A DNA stretch of 64,000 nucleotides from Catonia carolina (lineage: Eukaryota; Arthropoda; Insecta; Hemiptera; Achilidae). Location of the stretch: positions 54,601,001 to 54,665,000 of the forward strand of contig JAQMRL010000006.1 of the NCBI GenBank assembly GCA_035578175.1, written 5' to 3'. The translations under genes and the position numbers were made by a program. Below are positions 1 to 11,225 of the stretch, in pieces. The notes beneath the pieces are model-generated. The model was not told where the DNA came from and made no database searches. It worked only from the letters and a program-made list of their open reading frames with translations. Numbering within the stretch: the first letter of the stretch is position 1; each line of letters starts with the position of its first letter.

Positions 1-676
1 AATTTTGTGGTATTATTCCACTGTGTTATTTTGTTTGTGTTTGAGATAAAAGATTGAAACATTTTATGACGAGTTGTTTTTAAATAACTTGGTAATGGAG
101 AAATAATTTCTTCGTGTTGTACTTCTTTAAAAATTTTCAGCTCTGTTTATTGTGTTGAACTCATTTTTAACGCTAGTGTAGTAATAATTTTAGCACTTAA
201 CTTTTTCGATAATTATTTTTTCTCTCGTTTATTTACACCCTTACTCCTCCTGTCTCTAACAACCCCACCCATTCCATCCCTCACACTTCATTTATTCAAG
301 CGTTTGTCAAATCGTTTCTTTTATGCTATATTCATGTCAAATTCACTAACTGTACAGTTCATATCTCTCTAGTTTGTCATGTTTATATATATATTTAAGT
401 GTTTTTTTAATTAATTTCTTTGTTGGATGTTTTTTTTTATTATAACAAATAGGTTATGGCGGTCCGCACTGGGTGGTTGAAAAATTTTCTTACATTTTAA
501 TATCAGTGTTTTTTCTTCATTGTTTCCCGGTACGTCAGGCGCATGTAGTGTTAGCCCCAGTGGGGTGTATAAATAAACTGGTTTATTGATTTTCCCGGTT
601 AATATAGATTTAATGTATTAAAGATTAGGAGGGAGGGAGACAAAATATATAATTTAGAGATTCTTAGATGTGTGGA
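1..676. other. Intergenic AT-rich stretch, nothing recognised
   Basis: No coding signal, repeat family or RNA gene that I can recognise. The only open frame here begins at 670 and belongs to the SINE-A copy that follows. Confidence 0.5.
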
Positions 677-1070
677 TGCCCATAACGGGCAGGTGGATTG
701 TTAAATTAATTGCACTCGATCTGTTGGTTTCAAGGCTACAAAAAATAGTTCTGTTTCTTATCTCTTGGCCAACCAATTTTATGACTGAAACATTTAAGAA
801 CAGAAGAGGGAGAGGTGTAGAAGACAATAATCAAATATTATCTCGTCTAAGAGTAATGAATTTCATTATGCACCCAGACCCTGTGGTAAACGAAGTGAGG
901 TGTTATTTGCGGGGTGAAGTAAGGTGGGTGCTTTTTGGAGGGCCTGGAATGCTGATAAGCAAACTCTTTCAATTCAGTGAGGAAGGCAATAATAAACCAC
1001 CTCACTCCTCGTTTTACTTAGTAAAACCTCTATAGGTTCAAAACAGCCTTTCGGCTGTTGACCTAAACAA
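677..1070 (+). repeat. SINE-A copy 1 (near full length)
   Basis: SINE-A is a ~390-404 bp family with about 19 copies in this window. It begins with a small hairpin (TGCCC-ATAAC-GGGCA), has a middle block around AGTTCTGTTTCTTATCACA, and ends in TGACCTAAACAACAA. Target duplications at other copies show that it moves by target-primed reverse transcription. I see no convincing tRNA head, so 'SINE' is a working label for a short non-autonomous retroelement. This copy carries an open frame of about 120 codons, which I take as incidental. The right edge abuts a LINE fragment. Confidence 0.8.
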
Positions 1071-1800
1071 CAGCAGACGTATGGATGAAAGTAGTATATG
1101 GAAACATCTTACCAGAAGAAGGAATAGGCTAGTCGGGAATATTTTAAGATATCCAGGCTCTATCAATAATGGAGGGTAATATTGAGAGAGTGAATTGTAT
1201 AGCGAGAGAAAGGTTAAAATATTTGAAGCAAATTACAAAAGGTGTATGGTGTTTTAGGTATGTAGATATGAAACGACTTGCGCAAGCTGGAACAGTTTAG
1301 AGCGGTGTTTTTCGACCTGTGGGTCGTGACCTACAAGGGGGTCACAGGACATGTATGTTTTGGGGGGGGGAGGTCGCGAAATACGGGGAAAATTTTTAAA
1401 TACTTATTTTTATAGTTATTTTAATAGAACACAAAAATTATACATTACTTTTACAACTTTTTCCAATTCAATAAACGCGAAATTTGGGTTTGTTTGGAAT
1501 TAACAAATTTTTGAATGTTCAGATTTATTTTTATAAAAAAATAAATCATGATAGTTAATTATGAAGACGAACACTTAGCTCAGCATTTCGGACAGCTAGC
1601 TTATTGAACGGATTGACTCCCATGAATACCTACTCATATCTTTAAGTAAAATTTACAACTATTGTAGATTTTTAATTTTGGTTTACATTATTCAGAGGGG
1701 GTCGGCAAAATACTCGACCTAAAATGGGGGTCGCGGTGTCTAAAACGTTGAGAACCTTTAGAGAACTGCATCAAACCATTAGAGAGACAGATGACCAAAA
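1071..1800 (+). pseudogene. LINE 3'-end fragment (endonuclease-reverse transcriptase family), split by a hAT-like insertion
   Basis: Positions 1080-1302 and 1757-1800 match, on the opposite strand, the LINE fragment at 37896-38506. Shared landmarks are ACCAGAAGAAGG, ATAATGGAGGGTAATATTGA, and the tail reading 'gagaactgcatcaaacca...gacagatgac'. In translation this is the far C-terminus and 3' UTR of a non-LTR element of the common insect endonuclease-RT type. Stops and shifts make it non-coding. It is interrupted at 1302/1757 by a transposon flanked by TTTAGAG on both sides. Confidence 0.7.
1303..1756 (-). mobile_element. Short hAT-like element (non-autonomous)
   Basis: The 454-bp insert is flanked by TTTAGAG (1296-1302 and 1757-1763), a 7-of-8 match consistent with the 8-bp duplications of hAT elements. 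Its ends are related inverted repeats: CGGTGTTTTTCGACC on the left and, reading inward, GGTTCTCAACGTTTTAGAC on the right. Both ends carry runs such as GGGTCG. The interior (about 1560-1757), reverse-complemented, matches the hAT-like element at 27366 onward, including a single copy of the sequence amplified there into a 38-bp minisatellite. No full transposase remains. Confidence 0.7.
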
Positions 1801-1984
1801 ATAACGTACTGGTAAACGCGCTATAAGCTGTCGATTGCGCCGATCATGCGGAGGACAGTATACTGTCTATCCTACTTACATCGGCCAACCCGAAGCATAA
1901 GACATGTATCTATAGCGTGTAACTCAAAATTTAACCACCACAAACGCTTAAGTAATAAAATTCAGTTCATGACCCGTCACACAA

Positions 1985-2815
1985 AATAAGTAGTAAAGTA
2001 TTTATTTATTTAAAGAAAGTGAAATGTTTAAAATTCAATTGCAATTTAACATAACTTTACTGAAAATAATGAAATATGAAAACCCTAAAAATACAATAAC
2101 ATTTTGAAATTCCCGTAAAACTAGTATTACTCACGAAAATAAGCTCGCATCGACGGAACTCACGGACTAACTAGTCTATCACTACAAAAATGTCTGAGTG
2201 CAGTAATTCAGTTTACTGCTGATTACCAAAAAGGATACTAAATATAGCTCGTATTATGGCTTATTTAGAATGAATGATTATTATTTAGTACTGGTAACGT
2301 AATATCAGTTGACGATCGTCAGCGAGTAAGACTGGACTATGCGGGGGGGGGGTGGAAGTGCTACTATATGTGCTTTTCTAAATACATCATAGCGACAGTT
2401 CTAACCATGACATCATGTTGTTTTACTCTTACATTAATTTATTATGTTTACAATTATGTCGTTTTATGAACATCCCATTGTATTATTTAATTGATTCTTA
2501 ATAATTATCCTAAATAATAAACATTCATTCTAAATAAGCCATAATACTAGGCCTAAGCTATATTTAGTATTCATTTTGGTCATCAGCAGTAAACTGAATT
2601 ACTGTACTCTGACATTTGTAGTGATAAGACTAGTTAGTTCGTGAGTTCCAACGATGCGAGCTTATTATCGTGAACAATATTAGTTTTACAGTAATTTCAA
2701 AATGTTATTGTATTTTTAGGGTTTTCATATTTCATTATTTTCAGTAAAGTTACGTTATATTGTAATTAAATTTTAAACAATTCACTTTCTTTAAATAATT
2801 ACATTACTCCTTACT
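1985..2815. mobile_element. Fold-back element with ~310-bp inverted arms
   Basis: The left arm (about 1985-2295) and right arm (about 2500-2815) are reverse complements with scattered mismatches. For example, the left has GAAATATGAAAACCCTAAAA and the right TTTTAGGGTTTTCATATTTC. The ~200-bp spacer includes a G-run near 2342. No coding capacity is visible. It fits a long-inverted-repeat MITE or fold-back transposon; a clear target duplication was not found. Confidence 0.8.
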
Positions 2816-2940
2816 TATTTAGTAAATAAAATATTATAAAATTAATATTAATTTTACTATTAATATTAATTTTACTTATTTAGTAAATAAAATATTAAGT
2901 AAATAAAATATTAAGTAAATAAAATAAAATAAATATTTAG
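2816..2940. repeat. AT-rich short tandem repeat (AGTAAATAAAATATTA-like)
   Basis: Repeated blocks of AGTAAATAAAATATTA and variants run up to the start of a truncated SINE-A. Low-complexity sequence with no gene. Confidence 0.7.
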
Positions 2941-3107
2941 AAAGTAATGAATTTCATTATACAGCCAGACCCTGTGGTGAATGAAGTGAATGTGTCATTT
3001 GCAGAGTGGAAAATATGTGCTTTTCAGAGGGCCTGGCATGCTGATAAGTGTACTTTTCCAATCAGTGAGGAAGGCAATGGTAAACCACCTCACTCCTCGT
3101 TTTATTG
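2940..3107 (+). repeat. SINE-A, 5'- and 3'-truncated
   Basis: Begins in the middle of the family (GAAAGTAATGAATTTCATTA) and stops at the CCTCACTCCTCGTTTTA block. The 120-codon open frame over it runs into T-rich unique sequence and is not a gene. Confidence 0.75.
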
Positions 3108-3688
3108 TTTTTTGTTCTTTTTTTGTTCATTTTTGTTCATTTTTGTTCTGAATTATTTTATAATAGATTTTGTTTATGATCACCATGTAGTTCTGTATAG
3201 ACAAATAATTTTTTCTTCCTTGTGTTTAGATAATTTAAATCATGATGAAATTTTGTCCTGTATTTTTGATTATATTGTATTTTTGACATTTAAATCAAGA
3301 TACTCTTAACACTTTAAAAATAAAATTAAAATTAATTAAAAGCTTTTCATTATTCTCGTATTACTTCCAGCTCTGAACTCATGTCATTCATTCATTCAGT
3401 TACTTGCACAAGTACCCACTTGTACATGTTTTTTAATCGCTATAAAAAGTTGGAAACTGAAATGTGTTTAATTCCATAATATTTACTTATATGAACTGCA
3501 AAATAAATTTCTTTGTAAATTTTTGATCGGTTTGTAAATCATGAGCGGTTGCAACATATTTTTTACTTTCTCCCTTCCTTTATCGTATTTATTTTTACTA
3601 TCGCAACATTTACAATCTATTATGAAAAAATAATATGTAAATTTTTAATATATATGAAAGGAAGATAATTTTTTTTTTTTGTTGGTAC
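3108..3688. other. Intergenic, nothing recognised
   Basis: T-rich unique sequence. No open frame, RNA gene or repeat that I can support. Confidence 0.4.
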
Positions 3689-3689
3689 G

Positions 3690-4080
3690 GTCATCAGCCG
3701 AAAGGCCGGTTTGAACCTTTAGAGGTTTTGCTAAGAATAACAAGGAGTGAGGTGGTTTATCAATTCCTTCGTCACTGAATTGGAAATTATGCTTATCAGA
3801 ATGCCAGGCCCTCTGAAAAGAAAATACTTTCTACCCTGCAAATGACACGTTCACGTCATTCTCCACAGGGTCTGGTTGTACAGTATAATAAAATTCAGTA
3901 CTTTCAGAGGAGTTAACTATAATTTGTGTCTTTTACACCTCTACCTATTCTGTTCTTAAATTTTTCAATCTTATAATTGGATAAGCATGTGATAAGAAAC
4001 AGAACTATTTTTTATAGCCCTGGAACTAACAGATTGAGTGTAAATATATTAACTCTCCACCTGTCGGTAATAGTCAAAAG
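3690..4080 (-). repeat. SINE-A (minus strand, diverged)
   Basis: Starts with the reverse of the family tail (GGTCATCAGCCGAAAGGCCGG) and runs to the reverse of the head (CTCCACCTGTCGGTAATAG). It carries more substitutions than other copies, so it is probably an older insertion. Confidence 0.75.
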
Positions 4081-5200
4081 AATATCTTTATGGGTTGTAA
4101 ATTCGGGAGAATTTCATTGATGTCTGCAGATCTTTTATTTAAAAGACTATTTTAATTTTATTCAGTCGGATGACGGTCAACAATTTATTCTGGTTTTATC
4201 TATAAATTTCTTTTTAATTTAAATTTTGTGGTAGTATATATTATGTACAATTTATCACGTTTCTTTTGTTTGTTTTACAATTATATTATGGTCACTGAAC
4301 ATTTTAAATTGTTTTTAATGTTCTGAAAATAATGTATTCGTCTTTTTTATACAATAATGTGCTATCAGTAATTATTTTCTCTGTAACATTGTAAATGTAA
4401 CGAAATGCAACACTTTGTACGTCAATGTTACTTTTTCGTTTTGTTGTTTCTAAAACAATTTACGGTTTGTTAATATTGCGAAATTAAGAACAATTTGTTT
4501 TTGGTTGATTGTTATTTTTTGTTTTTCGCCCCGAGTGGTAAACTATACTGGAAAAATGCAGGTTTTTATATTATTTGCTTTAAAATTTGATGCTAGGATT
4601 AAAGCGTTTGGAGAATAAAGGTTAAGAGATATTTTGAGCTATAACATAAAAACATAGTAAAAATTGTCTATGCGCAGACGCCAAACTGACGATTGGAAAG
4701 AGTTCCCTCTGTAATGACCTATTCCTACGATGATAATAAACGTTATAAGTAAAAACAACTCTGCAATATAGCTTATAGCTTAATTATATGACTAATATGC
4801 TTTTCACAGTTGATGTGCTCTGCTATTCCACTCATTTAGACCAATCAGAACGTTTGCCAGTGTTGTCATATTGTACCTGACAAACATTACGCACGCATGC
4901 GTATAAGAGCCGCAATAGTTCACTCTCGTCTTGCATCTCGTACTGAACACATCGATTATAGAGCGCGTTAACATGCAATACTTTATAATATAATCAGCTG
5001 GTTGTATGTTCATAAGTTATAATATGTTATTGAAAGACCAAAAAAATGGCTGACGAAATATTTAACTGAGCTACTAGAGCAAGTATTGGCAAGTTTTTGG
5101 CTAGCTATAAAGTGGGTAGGGGGCAATGCATACATTCAGAGCTCATCAGCGTTGACAAATAGTATATAAATGTTTCATTTACTGTAATTACCAGCTACCT
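4081..5200. other. Intergenic, nothing recognised
   Basis: Unique AT-rich DNA. The small open frame at 4804-5013 (minus) has no recognisable domain and no splice context. Confidence 0.4.
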
Positions 5201-5202
5201 CA

Positions 5203-5440
5203 TTTTATTGGAACAAAATCTTCTAGAAATGAATCGTCTGTACTATCGCTATCACCGTCGTCTTTACTATCAGTCTCACTAGTACCTACCGGACCGTTTT
5301 CTTTTTTTACCTGGTGTCAACAAAGCTTTTGAAGATGAACAGCTTCTTCACGTCTTTTATTTCCTTCTTTATTTTTCGAATGGTGGAAACATCACAATAG
5401 TTTCCCATTCGCTCATGGCTTCTGTTAAGAGGCAAAGAAA
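5203..5440 (-). pseudogene. Possible coding remnant beside a Harbinger fragment
   Basis: On the minus strand, two short open pieces look protein-like. One is charged, with residues reading DVSTIRKIKKEIKDVKKLF. The other is an acidic tail rich in D and S that ends in DSFLEDFVPIK and a stop. They may be exons or the remnant of an accessory or DNA-binding ORF of a PIF/Harbinger element, whose transposase remnant lies on the opposite strand from 5590. A potential 3' splice site (TTGTTGACACCAG) lies between the two pieces. Assignment is weak. Confidence 0.3.
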
Positions 5441-5549
5441 TACTGTACTGTCTGTTCCATTTCCAGTGTACTAGTTAGTAGCTAACATGTTTGCCAAACA
5501 AGTTTGTTTTTAGGAATCGCTACAAACTTTTAAAAAGTTCTGGAATAAA

Positions 5550-5800
5550 TTGTTTGACAAACAAATAAATCAATGTTTTGGCAAACGTTTGGTTAGCCAC
5601 AGGAGATTTATATCATTCCTTAATGTATATTTATTCAAAGTTTCAAAGCAAAGTATATCACAGATTATTCCTGGAGTCTGTTCTGCCCTTGTTAGCTGCT
5701 TGTCACATATGTTAAGACGCCTTCCAAACCCGAAGAATGGCAAATGATAGCAATTGGCTTTTAGCGAAATGGCAACTCAAACAAAACACGAAATAAAATC
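5550..5800 (+). pseudogene. PIF/Harbinger-type transposase remnant
   Basis: The frame from 5550 reads KVSKQSISQIIPGVCSAL, which resembles the region before the catalytic domain of HARBI1-like (DDE_Tnp_4) transposases. The next recognisable block, EEWQMIAIGF then a stop then RNGN, continues the typical 'eeW..ia..F...WNFPnc' motif. It needs a frame change near 5735 and contains an in-frame TAG. The catalytic DDE part is absent, so this is a dead fragment. Nearby GTTTGCCAAAC palindromes (5489-5510, 5950-5990) may be remains of its ends. Confidence 0.5.
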
Positions 5801-7000
5801 ACAACACATACGTCTCTCGTTAGCTAACGACAGAAACTGACCACAAACGTTTGGGATTTTTCACTATGAGAGTAAACATCTTCTCCAAACAAAAATGGCG
5901 GCGCGCGACTCTCTACCATCACATGCTTTGTTCGGTGCACGTCCATACTGTAAATGGGCAAACTTTGTTTGCCAAACATCAGAATGGTTGGACAAACTTC
6001 AACAAACTGTTTCTCCAAATAAATTTGCCGAACTTTGCTAGATGTGGACAAGGCTACCTACAAAAAGTTTCGCAATATACTGTATGTGCTCTGGGTATAG
6101 CATATGTTGTTGTAATGGTTGTACTGAAATTTAAGCGGTCGCACATGCGCACTGATGCTTTCCCCCTTTACCCCTCGTTGCAACCAAAAACAAACTCGCG
6201 ACTGAAGTAACTATAGGCTACATAGCAATCTGCGTTAGAGCCACCTACACTCTTACATAACAGACGGTGATACCCGCTATAGTTTTTCGCCATTAAAAAT
6301 AATTCCAGTTGTTTTACCTTCTGACCAAATACAGAATAACACAATTAAATATGAATATTTTTCTGAAAATCGATTTTTTTGGGTTCATGAAGTCTTGAAA
6401 CGTTGAAATCATGTCATGGAAAAGTTTGTTCCGTCGCAATAGATTCCCTGCACGATGGATTTAGTACAAGAAAGAAAAAAGAAAAATTATTGATAAACTG
6501 TTTTTCCAAAAATCGTTGTTGTAAATAAATAACCTTAAGTAAATATTAAATTAATTAATTACAAAGGCTTTACGGAAGATATAAATTACTCTTGATTTCT
6601 ATTACTTAATTCAATTAATTAAATGTGATTAATTATTTAACGATAGGCGTGAATTTAGGAAGAAAAACAACCAACCACTTCTGAGCATTATTATTTATAA
6701 TTAATGATTTTTCTGTCCTTCAACTTTATCATGTTCATTTATTTATTTAACAACCTCCCCAAATTGATTTTCTTTTTCCTTTTTTTTCGTAAAAGGTCAT
6801 GTTAAAACAACTCAAGGGTAGACCGATTTATAAAATTAAAACTTTATGTTTAATTAACCGAATTTTTACGGTTTAGTTATCACAAATTTTTCAGGGTGAG
6901 ATTAATTCGTTCTATTGTTTTATATTTTCTTATTGTTGTAGTATTTAGAAGCATCGGAAAAATAAAGTTTTATGAAAAGAAAAACAAAATAATTAAATCC
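5801..7000. other. Intergenic; short GTTTGGCAAAC-like motifs, otherwise nothing recognised
   Basis: Overlapping open frames on both strands at 5824-6210 are not supported by any domain. A 60-70 bp block at 6912-6985 (TTATTGTTGTAGTATTTA and following) recurs at 9853-9909, so it belongs to a dispersed repeat. Confidence 0.4.
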
Positions 7001-7440
7001 CTTTCACGAGACAACGAAACAACTCTCTTGGGTAGTGCCAATTTTTAAATAAAACGTATACCTTTGACTTAAGGTAAAAACCATTAGTGATTTCTGTACC
7101 AACGCATTACGAGGAATCGAATGACACAATTTTTGATTACAAATGCCGATAGTGATTCTTGACTTCCGGTTTTGGAGAACTTCCAATCAAAACCAGAACT
7201 TTAAACCCCATGATTTCTGTATTTACTCGTTAAGAGGAATCGAATGACTAATTTTGATTCCAAATCTGACTTCAATTTCATTACTTTTGGTTTCAGGCCA
7301 CTTCCGGTTGAAACCGGAACTTGAAACCCAATCTAGGTCTACTTTTTTTTGTGTAGAATCCGAAAACCGTTGGTTGCTGTCTTTTGTAGTTTTTGACATC
7401 CGGGTGTGACGGACGGACAAAAGATATGATAAGATGACAA
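7000..7440 (-). repeat. Dispersed repeat R7 (copy 1)
   Basis: Contains repeated phrases such as GACTTCCGGTTTTGG, AGAGGAATCGAATGAC and CCACTTCCGGTTGAAACCGG. The same sequence occurs inverted at about 36290-36770. There are internal sub-repeats of about 120 bp, since 'aggaatcgaatgac' occurs twice here. No coding capacity; the family is not recognised. Confidence 0.6.
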
Positions 7441-7765
7441 TTTAAAAAATCCCACCAAAAACAATAAAAATGTTCCTGTATTTTCAGTTTTTACTTTCTT
7501 GATTCTTTCCGTCTACATTGTACAAAGATGGTGTATTGCAGGGTGGTGTTTTTACAACTAGATTCAATTGATCTTTGTTTCATTAATCTTTGTAATCCTT
7601 GACGTCAACAAAGTGATTTTTAGAGTAAATCCACTAGCCCGTCTCCGTTTTTTTTTTGTGTGTTTACATCGGTTCCGCAGGAATTTTAAAAATTAACTAC
7701 CTGTTGTTTATTGGATGATGACAATCTCAACTGGCGTTCAGAAGAACTTTTTAAATTTGTGACCC

Positions 7766-7906
7766 AAAAGTAGATGCTTTTCAGAAGGCCTTGAATGCTG
7801 ACAAACATATTTTTTCACTCAGTGAAGAAGGCACTGGTAAACCACCTCATTCCTTGTTTTACGTAGGTAAAGCTGTTAGAGGTTCAGACCAGCCTTTGGC
7901 TGATGA
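7766..7906 (+). repeat. SINE-A 3' fragment
   Basis: The TGCTTTTCAGA to GATGACCTAAA portion of SINE-A. It lacks the head and the final AACAAC tail and is diverged. Confidence 0.7.
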
Positions 7907-8084
7907 CCTAAAGCTTTGGTTCCCAACTGGTTTTACGCGAGAGCATTTCAGTTGGTGCGCGAAACCATTTCTGGTTGTATGCAGATTTCTTTAAAATACA
8001 AAATAAAAAATTAATCTTTCAATTTTATTCAGAGTCGTGGATTTATTCAGAGTTCGTCAAAGCTGTGGAGAAATTTTACTTTTG

Positions 8085-8645
8085 TAACTGGCAACACTAC
8101 TCCTGAACCGTCAGTCAAAGATAAACTTACTCATTTAGCAGAAAACAGAACTCTTCATCACACAAACAGAACAAAAGGACATCTCTTCCTTTAAGACTCT
8201 GTCATCATGGTTACAAAATAATGACTTGACTTCTAATGATGCTCTCTTCTTAGACATTGTGGAACATTCGAAGTCTCTAAAGAAGAGTTTAGAAACTTAT
8301 TTCACAGAAAGGCGAGCCATCCAGCGTGGAAGCTAAAAAAAGTTTCATAAAACTAACCAGTGACAGTACAATAAAAGACTCTTTCAAAGAAAAAAATCTC
8401 TTCTCTTTCTGGATGTCTTCAAAGAATGAGTACCTTGCTCTTTTTAATCAAGCTCTTAAGTATTTAGTTCAATTTGTTGCATCATATTTGCGCGAGCGTG
8501 GGTTTACAGAGTTACTTCACGTAAAAAACAAATACAGGAAAAGACTAGCTGTAGAGAACGATCTAGAATTAAAGATAAGCTTTAATTGAACCTGACATAG
8601 AAACTATTTTAAAACAGAAACAGCAGCAGGTTTCACTAAGGTTCT
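8085..8645 (+). pseudogene. hAT transposase C-terminal remnant (ZBED5/SCAND3-like type)
   Basis: The frame at 8326-8589 reads NLFSFWMSSKNEYLALFNQA, then a hydrophobic stretch, then RERGFTELLHVKNKYRKRL and AVENDLELKIS. This is the order of the hAT dimerisation region (F.W...EYP.L...A...LLPF.TSYLCE.GFS.L...K.KYR.RL.VE.DL). After 8589 the typical ending (PDIETILKQKQQQ) continues in another frame, so a frameshift separates them. Upstream of 8326 the frame is broken. N-terminal and BED-finger parts are missing, so it is a dead fragment. Confidence 0.75.
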
Positions 8646-8992
8646 TTTCATGGAATCATGTTTAATTATTTGTTTGTATTTATATTAATTGATATACTTA
8701 GATTTGTTTAGTTATTCTCATAGCTATTAGTTATTCTCATTGACACAGTCATAGTTATTACAGGTAATCTTTACTTTGTATGACAAACTATTGTGTATTT
8801 TTTATATTTTAAATAAAATAACATTAGTTAATAAAATTTACAAAATTGTGAAATGTGAATATAATTTATTTTTCTTGTCAGGAAACCACCACCTAGGTTT
8901 CGGTTTTACAAATAATAAATAGATGCTACACATGTATTAAGTTGTGTAATATTTAGAACAACGTTGAAGTTTATGGCTATTTACAGAAAGTG

Positions 8993-9266
8993 ATTAAAGA
9001 GGTAGAGGTGTAAAAGACTCTAGTCAGAGTTATCTCATCTGAAAGTAATGAATTTCTATATATAATTAGACGCTGTGTTGAATGAAGTGAAGGTGTCATT
9101 TGAAGGGTAGAAAGTGTGCTTTTCAGAGGGCCTGGCATGTTGATAAGCATACTTTACAACTCAGTGAGGAAGGTAAGAGTAAACCACCTTTCTCCTCGTT
9201 TTACTTAGTCAAACCTCTAGAGGTTCAAACCAGCCTTTTTTGGCTGATGACCTAAACAACAACAGA
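8993..9266 (+). repeat. SINE-A, 5'-truncated
   Basis: Starts at AAGAGGTAGAGGTGTAAAAG and ends with TGACCTAAACAACAACAG. 5' truncation fits incomplete reverse transcription. Confidence 0.75.
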
Positions 9267-9269
9267 AAC

Positions 9270-10160
9270 TCGTTTTTTACTAATTAAACTCAAAAAATTT
9301 AAGAAAATTTGATATATTTAAATTTAATTTACTTTTTTTTGTGTAGCTTACTATTTTGATCTTTATTTATTTAGCAATGAAGTTATTGTGAATTAAATTT
9401 ACTACTTTAGTAACTTCATTAAAAAAAAAATTACAGAACTGTTAGGATGAGTCTGTTTTGTTTATTCATTGTTTTTTTTTGTTTTATTTAACAAAAGCTT
9501 TACACAAATAATAATCATTCTGTAATTATACGATCAAAATGTGAATTCAAATCAAGAGGTGATTTCAATGAGAAGCACTTGTAAATTAATTTTGTTATAT
9601 TGCTTAATAATTTCTATTTTGTTTTTTTATTGTTTATCTATTTTATTTATTTTTACTTCCTCGTGTATTTCTGATGAATTTATTGTATTGAATTGATAAA
9701 GTTGAGGCCTTTATTGTTTTTATTTAGTTTTACTAATGGGTGTTCGGAAAAGTTTTACTTTTACGTTGTTCGTATTTGTATCCGTGAAAGAGCGTTTTTC
9801 CACGATGTATCTTAGAAGGCGAGTATTTTTCTCATCATCAATTGCTTTTATTTTCTTATTGTTGTAGTATTTATCAGTATCGGAAAACTAAATTTTCATG
9901 AAAAGAAAAAATCTGGTATCAAACACTCACACGACTTTCTCTTGTTCTTAAAATGTAATATTGAAAAAAGTATGATGTACTCGTAAAAGTTAAAAAATGC
10001 ATTTAACACCAATTTTTTTTAAACTAAAACTTAAGCTGCCGTAACTTACACAATTTTTGAAAGAAGTCTGAATTTTGCTTGTAATTGGTCCGAATTTAAT
10101 TTTAATTCCGAATAAAATTCGGACTTCTTTCACGCAAATCCAAGTTACCAACTACGTCCA
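9270..10160. other. Intergenic with a small H-element end fragment
   Basis: Mostly unique T-rich DNA. Positions 9905-9945 carry the H-element 3' end in reverse (ATCTGGTATCAAACACTCAC then ACTTTCTCTTG), and 9853-9909 repeats the block at 6912-6985. No gene is supported. Confidence 0.5.
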
Positions 10161-10164
10161 AATT

Positions 10165-10466
10165 AACCATTTACAACTCCTACCTTCGACCAATATGGAG
10201 CTATGCCAGTCAGCTTTACTGCTGTGCAAAACCATCGGTATTGGCAAAGATTCAGCGTTTCCAATCAAAGTTTTTACGGAGGATAGTTAACGCCCCATAT
10301 TATGTAACCAATAGAACGCTACACTCAGACCTAAACGTACCCTACGTAAATGACGTTTTCTTAAAACTATATACAAAATTTAGGAAGAAACTCGTGAACC
10401 ACCATAACCCATTGATCTCAAATCTGGCTACGCAGACTCTCCCAAACAATCCAATAAGACGTCTGC
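10165..10466 (+). pseudogene. Jockey-type LINE ORF2 C-terminal fragment
   Basis: Frames here read 'PIWSYA..LYCCAKPS' followed by KIQRFQSKFLRRIVNAPYYV, TNRTLHSDLNVPYVND and PNNPIRRL. This is the segment after the reverse transcriptase in Jockey-clade elements (PIWTYG.QLWG...IQRFQNK.LR.IVNAPWYV.N..IH.DL..P.V.). A tRNA-derived SINE follows at 10467 and ends the homology, so the fragment is 5' truncated and cut at its 3' side. Not functional. Confidence 0.75.
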
Positions 10467-10645
10467 CGGCCGCATTGGCGAAGTTGGTAACGTGCTCGCC
10501 TCTCATCATGCGGTCTTGGGTTCGAATCCCATTCAGGCACGGCATTTTTTCATACTTTACAAAAATCATTTCATCATTCACCGTCTGCATTAGCAGTAAT
10601 TGCAGAACAGTCGGACGTTAAACAAAAAAACAAAAAAATACGACG
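10467..10645 (+). repeat. tRNA-derived SINE-C, copy 1
   Basis: The head has a plausible pol III A box (TTGGCGAAGTTGG) and an excellent B box (GGGTTCGAATCCC) with tRNA-like spacing. A unique body follows, then GTCGGACGTTAAAC and an A-rich tail. A second copy lies at 35518-35690. The tRNA-like part is not a functional tRNA because its stems do not close. Confidence 0.8.
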
Positions 10646-11214
10646 CCTGAAACGTCGATGGAGCCGGGACCTCATCTATTAACGTAGTACTACTGTAATT
10701 GACTATCCATTACAATGTTCTAAATGCTGCACTTAATGCTACACTTGTCTATTCACGTCGGAGTTCTGTCACTGGATTGTGTCTCCACTCACGTTTGTAT
10801 ACCATGTTAATTTTTCCCAAATTTTATGATATCACATTCACTGATTGTTTCCAACAGATTGTGAATTTCCTAAATAGAAATAGAAATAAAATAAGAAAAA
10901 GGTTAATAGCTCAAAATACAAAATTTTCGACAATAGGTCCCTTTTCGGATTCTGGCTCACAAATGTAAACTATTAAAACATATGTATTGCTGATTGTTCT
11001 GTGGCATGGTTGTAATATTGTGTTTGATAATCAGTACTGAAAGATTTTTTCATTAAAAAATGCTTTAATCGAGTTTTATGATCTGACAGAAGTAAATTAC
11101 TTTGATTTGTTAAGTAACATTGGTTAGGTGAGCGGCTCTATATGGTGGAAATGTAACGCCCAAATATTATTTAATAGTACTAGATGACGTTTGTCGGTTT
11201 ATTTGAAATAAAAT
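10646..11214. other. Intergenic, nothing recognised
   Basis: A short palindromic phrase (CGACGCCTGAAACGTCG) follows the SINE tail at 10639. The 89-codon open frame at 10699 has no recognisable feature. Confidence 0.4.
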
Positions 11215-11225
11215 AGTTCTCCATT

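Noticed and set aside
5824..6210. Opposed open frames of 75 and 119 codons
   Set aside because: No recognisable domain, overlapping on opposite strands, within a transposon-remnant area.
10480..10550. tRNA gene candidate
   Set aside because: A and B boxes are good but acceptor and anticodon stems do not pair, and a SINE body with A-rich tail follows.
10342..10590. 82-codon minus-strand frame
   Set aside because: Antisense shadow of the Jockey fragment and the SINE-C.
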